NCBI GenBank assembly: GCA_013823565.1
Contig: PNMI01000018.1
Location: 1 to 64,000, forward strand
Origin: Sphingobacteriaceae bacterium
GTDB taxonomy: Bacteria > Bacteroidota > Bacteroidia > B-17B0 > Aurantibacillaceae
Direction: 5' to 3'
Length of the DNA: 64,000 bases
In this document: in pieces, positions 59,666 through 64,000 of the stretch
Numbering within the stretch: position 1 is the stretch's first letter
How the letters are laid out: each line of letters opens with the position of its first letter
The notes under the pieces: generated by a model
Database searches by the model: none
Seen by the model: only the letters and a program-made list of their open reading frames with translations
What the model was told of the DNA's origin: nothing
Made by a program: the position numbers and the translations under genes

Positions 59666-60841
59666 ATGGGTTATTTTTTTCTTATACTTTTTTTGTTGTG
59701 TTTATTGGTGCCAATATTCAGCTATGTGATTTTTCCATGGTATATGAAATTATCAGTCATGAATATTATTCGTTCAAAAAACAATTATTCAAAAATTACT
59801 GAATGGCCTTCTGTAACGGTTGTGTTTTCTGTATTTAACGAAGAAAAAGTTATTAGAAGGAAGTTAGAATCACTTTTAAATTCAGATTATCCAAAAGATA
59901 AATTACAAATTTTAATAGGTTCAGATAATTCAACTGATCAAACGCATCAAATTATTGAAGAGTTTGTTGCTCAAAATTCAAACATCACATTAATAAAAAA
60001 AGAAACTCGTAACGGTAAATTAAAAATCATTAATGAATTAGTAGATATGACATCTACAGAACATTTAGTGTTTACTGATGCCAATGTGTTTTTTGAACCC
60101 TTGACTTTAAAAGCTTTAGTGTATAATTTAATTGCGAAGGATGCAAAAATGGCGTGTGGAAATATTTTAAAATTCTCTCCTAAAAATCAAGGTATTTCTG
60201 ATCAAGAAATTTTTTATATGAATTTCGAAAATCAATTAAAATATCACGAGAGTTTAAAATATGGTTTTTGTGTGGGAGTAGAAGGAGGCTGTTATGCTAT
60301 TTTAAAATCTAGTTTTGTGAAAGTACCTGATGGTTTTTTAATGGATGATTTTTTTATCACTCTAAATGTGATTGAGAAAAAAGGAAAAGTGTTATTTGAG
60401 CCAGAAGCATTGTGCTATGAAGATGTAAACGATGCTCCGATGATAGAGTTTAAACGAAAAATAAGAATTTCGTTAGGTAATTTTAGAAACTTAAAATTCT
60501 ATAAACATTTATTATTTCCAATTCATCAAGGTTTTGGTTTTGCTTTTTTCTCTCACAAAGTATTGCGTTGGTTTACGCCTTTTGCTTTAGTGTTTTCTTT
60601 CTTTTTATCGTATGCAGTGAGTTTTTATTTCTCTTTTTTTATTCTTGTAAGCTTGGGGTATAGCTTGTTGATAGTATTGCCAGCATTAACTATCTACTTA
60701 GAGAAAGTAAACATTAAATTACCTTTAGTAAATTCATTAGGTCATTTTATTTTAATGAATTTTGCTTTATTGATTGGTTATATAAAATTTATTTCAGCAA
60801 GCAACGAAAGTGCTTGGGAGCCTCCCAAGCGCAATGTTTAG
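59666..60841 (+). CDS. Family 2 glycosyltransferase, membrane-associated
   Basis: A 391-residue protein. An N-terminal membrane segment (YFFLILFLLCLLVPIFSYVIF) precedes a GT2 domain with SVTVVFSVFNEE, IGSDNSTD, the VFTDANVFF metal site, VEGGCYAIL and the MDDFFITL acceptor region with EALCYED. Several C-terminal helices follow (from about 295). The layout matches processive or lipid-linked polysaccharide GT2 enzymes. It overlaps the convergent phosphatase gene by 4 nt at its end. Sugar and acceptor are unknown. Confidence 0.9.
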   Translation: MGYFFLILFLLCLLVPIFSYVIFPWYMKLSVMNIIRSKNNYSKITEWPSVTVVFSVFNEEKVIRRKLESLLNSDYPKDKLQILIGSDNSTDQTHQIIEEFVAQNSNITLIKKETRNGKLKIINELVDMTSTEHLVFTDANVFFEPLTLKALVYNLIAKDAKMACGNILKFSPKNQGISDQEIFYMNFENQLKYHESLKYGFCVGVEGGCYAILKSSFVKVPDGFLMDDFFITLNVIEKKGKVLFEPEALCYEDVNDAPMIEFKRKIRISLGNFRNLKFYKHLLFPIHQGFGFAFFSHKVLRWFTPFALVFSFFLSYAVSFYFSFFILVSLGYSLLIVLPALTIYLEKVNIKLPLVNSLGHFILMNFALLIGYIKFISASNESAWEPPKRNV

Positions 60842-62811
60842 GATATTTTAATGCCAACTAACAAAACGTCATCTACTTGTTCGTGAGAACCTTTCCAATC
60901 TATAAACTCTTTACGCATGATTTCATGCTGTTGAGTAAGCGGAAATTGTTGGATTGATTTTAATTTTTCTTGAAATTGTGCGTATTTATATTTCTTTCCT
61001 TTTGGTCCACCAAATTGATCAGCATATCCATCCGAGAATAAGAAAATACTATCTCCTTTTTCAACTGTAAAACGTTTAGTGGTAAATTTTTGAATTTTAT
61101 CTTCAATAAATGCCCCCACGGGAAATTTATCTCCTTTTATTTGGTGTAATTCTCCATTGGTAATGTGATAAATGGGATTATTGGCTCCAGCAAATAATAC
61201 TTCGTTAGAGTGTTTATGAATAGCTATTAATGTCACGTCCATTCCATCTCTCACGGTACTTTCCCCATAAGTTTGATGAAGACTTTCTGTTAACCAAATA
61301 TTAACGGCATCTAAAATTTCTGAAGGTGTTACTAAATCTTTCTCTAAAACAGCTTTATTTAATAAATTAAAATTGACAATAGAAATTAAAGCGCCAGGAA
61401 CACCGTGTCCTGTACAATCCGCTGCTGCCACATAAACGTAATCTTTAGTTTCTTCTACCCAATAAAAATCCCCACTTAAAACATCTTTGGGCATGTATAA
61501 TAAAAAAGAATTTGGTAAGATCTTTTCCCACATATTTTTTGGTGGTAAAATAGCACCTTGTATGCGTTGAGCATATTTAATGCTGTCTTTAATGTCTTGA
61601 TGCTGTTCTTCAACAATGGTTTTTTGTTGTTGAATAATTTCATTCTTGACTTTTAATTCTTTATTTGCTTTTTGTTTGGCTTTATAACCCTTAAAAATGA
61701 AAAACACAAGGCCTAGTAATAATACACAGCCACCAAAAGCAAAGTAAATAACTTGTTTTTTATTTTTATTTTCTAGGGTTAATACCTGATTTTCTTGTTC
61801 TTTTTTGTCTGATTCATATTTAATAGACATTTCATGAATGGTGTTTTTTGTATCTTCATCAAATATGGAATCTTTTAGATGAACGTATTTTTGAAAATAT
61901 TCATTTGATTTTTGGTAATTGTTTTGCAAGGCATATATCTTTGCAATATTCTCATAAGTAATGTATAAGCTGGTTTTGTCATTTAATTCAGCAAATAATT
62001 CACCTGCTTTAATGCAATTAGTTAGCCCTAATTCATAATTGCCCATTTTGGAAGATGTTTCACCTATATTTTCTAAAGCAATTGCAATATTGGATTTATC
62101 CTCAGAAGTAAATTTTAAAACAAATTTGTAAAACTTTTGAAAATAATCTAATGCCCTTTTATAATCTTTTTTTTCAAAATAAGCATTTCCAAAACCATTA
62201 TAAACATATATTAAATTGGTTGAGTCCTTTAGCTTATAAAAAATCTCCTCTCCAATATTATAATGTTCAATAGCTTTGTCAAGTTTGTTAGAATTGAAAT
62301 AATGGTTGCCTAAATTGACATTATATCTTGCTATTTCTTCTTCATTTTGTAATTTTATGGCAATATTGATGGCTTTTTTTAATGATGAAATAGCAGACGT
62401 ATGATTTTGGAGTTTAGAGTAAACCGAGGCTATTCCACTATATATATCTGCTAATAATTCATCTTTTTTTGGAGATTTATAATTTTGACAATATGTTTCT
62501 GCTTTATAATATGTTTCTAAACTTTTTTTATAATCCCCACTATTCATGTAAATGGAAGCTAAATCTCCATAACTTCTTTCAAGTTTAAATCGAGTAATCT
62601 CACTCAATTTTACTTCTTCTTTGGCTAATACAGTAGCATAATTTGAGTTATTTCCTTCTGTTTCTAAAAATAGGGTATGAATTTGATTTATTTTTGTCGT
62701 GTCATTTTTTTCATTATTTATCAGAATGGTAAGAGAATCTATACGTTTGAAATTTTGAGCAAAAAAAACTATTGGTGTAAAAAATAAAATAATAAATTTT
62801 AATTTGTTCAT
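60838..62811 (-). CDS. TPR-sensor SpoIIE-family (PP2C-like) phosphatase
   Basis: A 657-residue protein with a signal peptide (IILFFTPIVFFAQ), about seven TPRs (about 70-330), a coiled-coil segment, a membrane helix near 355-375 (VIYFAFGGCVLLLGLVFFIFKGY) and a cytoplasmic SpoIIE domain. The domain has the D-x-D-type metal residues in DVLSGDFYWVEE and AAADCTGHGVPGAL, a GMDVTLIAI strand and a closing FLFSDGYADQFGG. SpoIIE phosphatases usually act on anti-anti-sigma factors. The architecture mirrors the LytS kinase at 8000 (exported TPRs feeding a cytoplasmic signalling domain). Confidence 0.92.
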   Translation of the reverse strand: MNKLKFIILFFTPIVFFAQNFKRIDSLTILINNEKNDTTKINQIHTLFLETEGNNSNYATVLAKEEVKLSEITRFKLERSYGDLASIYMNSGDYKKSLETYYKAETYCQNYKSPKKDELLADIYSGIASVYSKLQNHTSAISSLKKAINIAIKLQNEEEIARYNVNLGNHYFNSNKLDKAIEHYNIGEEIFYKLKDSTNLIYVYNGFGNAYFEKKDYKRALDYFQKFYKFVLKFTSEDKSNIAIALENIGETSSKMGNYELGLTNCIKAGELFAELNDKTSLYITYENIAKIYALQNNYQKSNEYFQKYVHLKDSIFDEDTKNTIHEMSIKYESDKKEQENQVLTLENKNKKQVIYFAFGGCVLLLGLVFFIFKGYKAKQKANKELKVKNEIIQQQKTIVEEQHQDIKDSIKYAQRIQGAILPPKNMWEKILPNSFLLYMPKDVLSGDFYWVEETKDYVYVAAADCTGHGVPGALISIVNFNLLNKAVLEKDLVTPSEILDAVNIWLTESLHQTYGESTVRDGMDVTLIAIHKHSNEVLFAGANNPIYHITNGELHQIKGDKFPVGAFIEDKIQKFTTKRFTVEKGDSIFLFSDGYADQFGGPKGKKYKYAQFQEKLKSIQQFPLTQQHEIMRKEFIDWKGSHEQVDDVLLVGIKIS

Positions 62812-62864
62812 AATATATATATAGTTATATTTAACGTAATATAAACCTTAAAAATACATAAATT

Positions 62865-63074
62865 ATGTCAGTTATTCAAGAAGAAAAAACAGGAGTTATT
62901 GAATTGTATTACGATATGGACGCAGGTTCTATCAGAGAAGATGTAACAAATGCAACAAGAGATTTTTATCATCCAGGAGCACAAGTTGAGTATGTAGTTG
63001 GTGATGCTGTTCAGTATCGTTTAATTACTTTGCCTAATGGAAGAACCATAACAAAAGATATTAGAAAAAAATAG
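62865..63074 (+). CDS. Small cytoplasmic protein, paralogue of 63098 (possible OB-fold)
   Basis: A 69-residue protein without a signal peptide. Its core GVIELYYDMDAGSIRED, then YHPGAQVEYVVGDAVQYRLI and PNGR, aligns with the exported protein encoded 23 nt downstream. The spacing of strand-Gly-strand, then H-P-G and G-D-x-V-x-Y, recalls cold-shock/OB domains, but the RNA-binding aromatics of cold-shock proteins are not evident. It is divergent from the SpoIIE phosphatase across 53 nt. Function unknown. Confidence 0.75.
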   Translation: MSVIQEEKTGVIELYYDMDAGSIREDVTNATRDFYHPGAQVEYVVGDAVQYRLITLPNGRTITKDIRKK

Positions 63075-63097
63075 GTTTAACTCTAAAAAGCATAACA

Positions 63098-63406
63098 ATG
63101 AAAAAAATATTAATGCTAGCTATTTTAGCTTTTAGTTTGTCTTCAACAGATGCAGTTGCATTTAATGCTATTGCTGTTAGTAACACTTCAATTGAAAATC
63201 CCAATGCACGTATTGGTAATGGTATTATTACTGAAATTACTCCAAACGGAGGTAAACTAATAGATAATATTTCAGGTGAAACTATCGAATTTGAGCACCC
63301 AGGTGCGCAAGTTATTTTTGTAGTAGGTGATAGTGTTACTTATATTTTAATTGACAGACCTAAAGGAAAGCCGCCAGTAGTAGTTGAAGTTAAAAGACCT
63401 AGTTAA
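63098..63406 (+). CDS. Small exported protein, paralogue of 62865
   Basis: A 102-residue protein with a signal peptide (ILMLAILAFSLSSTDAVA) followed by the same small domain as its upstream neighbour: GIITEITPNGGKLIDN, FEHPGAQVIFVVGDSVTYILID, RPKGK. The pair therefore offers one cytoplasmic and one exported copy of a domain. The tail is Pro/Val-rich (KPPVVVEVKRPS). Likely co-transcribed with 62865, both ending at the terminator at 63409. No function assigned. Confidence 0.75.
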   Translation: MKKILMLAILAFSLSSTDAVAFNAIAVSNTSIENPNARIGNGIITEITPNGGKLIDNISGETIEFEHPGAQVIFVVGDSVTYILIDRPKGKPPVVVEVKRPS

Positions 63407-63408
63407 TT

Positions 63409-63441
63409 AAAAGCCCCCGCCAGCTGGCGGGGGCTTTTTTT
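63409..63441 (+). terminator. Terminator of the 62865-63098 pair
   Basis: A perfect 13-bp stem, AAAAGCCCCCGCC with its complement, around AGCT, followed by T residues. Confidence 0.96.
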
Positions 63442-63489
63442 ATGACTTATTATTTCTTAATATTCTCTTCAAATTCCCTTAAATTTCAC

Positions 63490-63497
63490 TATCTTTG
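63490..63497 (+). promoter_or_regulatory. -7 box of the ABC-F gene promoter
   Basis: TATCTTTG is a perfect TAnnTTTG, followed by CCGCC, 28 nt before the ATG. No -33 TTTG is evident at the usual spacing. Confidence 0.5.
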
Positions 63498-63525
63498 CCG
63501 CCTTAAAAATTTATAATTAATTGCA

Positions 63526-64000
63526 ATGGTTTCTGTTAATAGTGTTACGGTTTCGTTTGGAGGATACAATTTATTTGACAACGTATCTTTTTTAATCAAT
63601 CCGAAGGATAGAATTGGTTTAGCTGGTAAAAATGGTGCTGGTAAAAGTACCATGCTTAAGCTATTAGCTGGACATCAATCTCCAACCAAAGGAGAAGTTA
63701 CCATTCCTAAAGATTGTAAAATTGGGTATTTACCTCAGGATATGACTCATCAACATGGAAGAACTGTTTTTGAGGAAACAGAGTCTGCTTTTGCTGAGAT
63801 TAAAGCCATGCAAGCTCGCCTAGATGATATCAATCATCAATTAGAAACACGTACAGATTACGAAAGTGATGCTTACATGAAATTAATCGAAGATTTAACG
63901 GAGATTAATACTAGATTAGACATAGTTGGTGCAAGTAATACAACCGAAGAAATCGAAAAAATATTAGGTGGTTTAGGTTTTGAAAGAAGAGAATTTACTC
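63526..64000 (+). CDS. ABC-F family ATPase, N-terminal part
   Basis: Open to the window edge, 158 residues visible. The start MVSVNSVTVSFGGYNLFDNV is typical of ABC-F proteins. Walker A is GKNGAGKST, the Q-loop YLPQD. The arm-like insertion begins (EIKAMQARLDDINHQL). ABC-F ATPases act on ribosomes in translation or antibiotic protection. The protein continues beyond the window, so the subgroup cannot be decided. It has its own promoter box after the strong upstream terminator. Confidence 0.9.
   Translation, partial: MVSVNSVTVSFGGYNLFDNVSFLINPKDRIGLAGKNGAGKSTMLKLLAGHQSPTKGEVTIPKDCKIGYLPQDMTHQHGRTVFEETESAFAEIKAMQARLDDINHQLETRTDYESDAYMKLIEDLTEINTRLDIVGASNTTEEIEKILGGLGFERREFT

Overview
The window is about 64 kb of AT-rich chromosome from a member of the Bacteroidota. 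The evidence is three secreted proteins with type IX secretion (T9SS) C-terminal sorting domains, a CarboxypepD-reg/TonB-type outer-membrane receptor, repeated TAnnTTTG promoter -7 boxes, almost no Shine-Dalgarno sequences, a split transketolase, a fused E1 alpha/beta 2-oxoacid dehydrogenase, a LytS/LytR pair and a SpoIIE phosphatase with TPR sensor domains, and a futalosine-route menaquinone enzyme (MqnE). I do not place it below phylum. No prophage, IS element, rRNA or CRISPR array was seen. Most genes are housekeeping.

Layout. 1-1.6 kb: tail of an unidentified gene, then a U32-family (TrhP/RlhA-like) RNA-hydroxylation protein translationally coupled to a ferredoxin. 1.7-5.2 kb: a tight four-gene operon of pdxH, fatty acid desaturase, PTPS/QueD-like enzyme and flavin halogenase-like oxidoreductase. 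5.3-7.8 kb: a small unknown gene facing a DoxX-usp-usp operon. 8-11.5 kb: TPR-LytS kinase/LytTR regulator and a 2H phosphoesterase. 11.6-25.6 kb, mostly minus strand: small T9SS protein, tRNA-Leu and tRNA-Gly, mutS, a Gre-like protein, an SprB-repeat T9SS adhesin, an outer-membrane receptor, pyrG, a DUF1572 protein and the fused E1 dehydrogenase. 25.7-33.7 kb: GT39-like/GH16/FeoB-associated mini-operon, nadC with a DUF4783 protein, rlmH, and the two transketolase halves with a VWA gene between them. 33.9-46.2 kb: ychF, AIM24-like gene, parE, parC, waaA, an SLC13 transporter, fmt, HU and a DUF58 gene. 46.2-56 kb, minus strand: a lipoprotein, a DUF2971 protein, an M48 protease, clpS and a 2,318-residue Asn-rich PD40/SPOR protein. 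56.2-64 kb: a T9SS protein, a TsdA-like dihaem cytochrome, mqnE, GT2, TPR-SpoIIE phosphatase, a pair of small paralogues and the start of an ABC-F ATPase.

The most interesting regulatory signal is in the first 8 kb. Three separate transcription units (the pdxH-desaturase operon, the 5275 gene and the DoxX-usp-usp operon on the other strand) each carry a TGAY-N4-RTCA dyad exactly 23 nt upstream of an imperfect -7 box. This is the geometry expected of a class II Crp/Fnr-type activator near -41, and it suggests a small oxygen- or redox-linked regulon. A second structural theme is a family of five intergenic GTCA...TGAC-type palindromes with nested hairpins (REP-like), one of which ends 2 nt before the waaA start codon. 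Other points of interest are the giant Asn-rich peptidoglycan-associated protein, the VWA gene lodged inside a split transketolase operon, and the paired cytoplasmic/exported small proteins at 62.9-63.4 kb.
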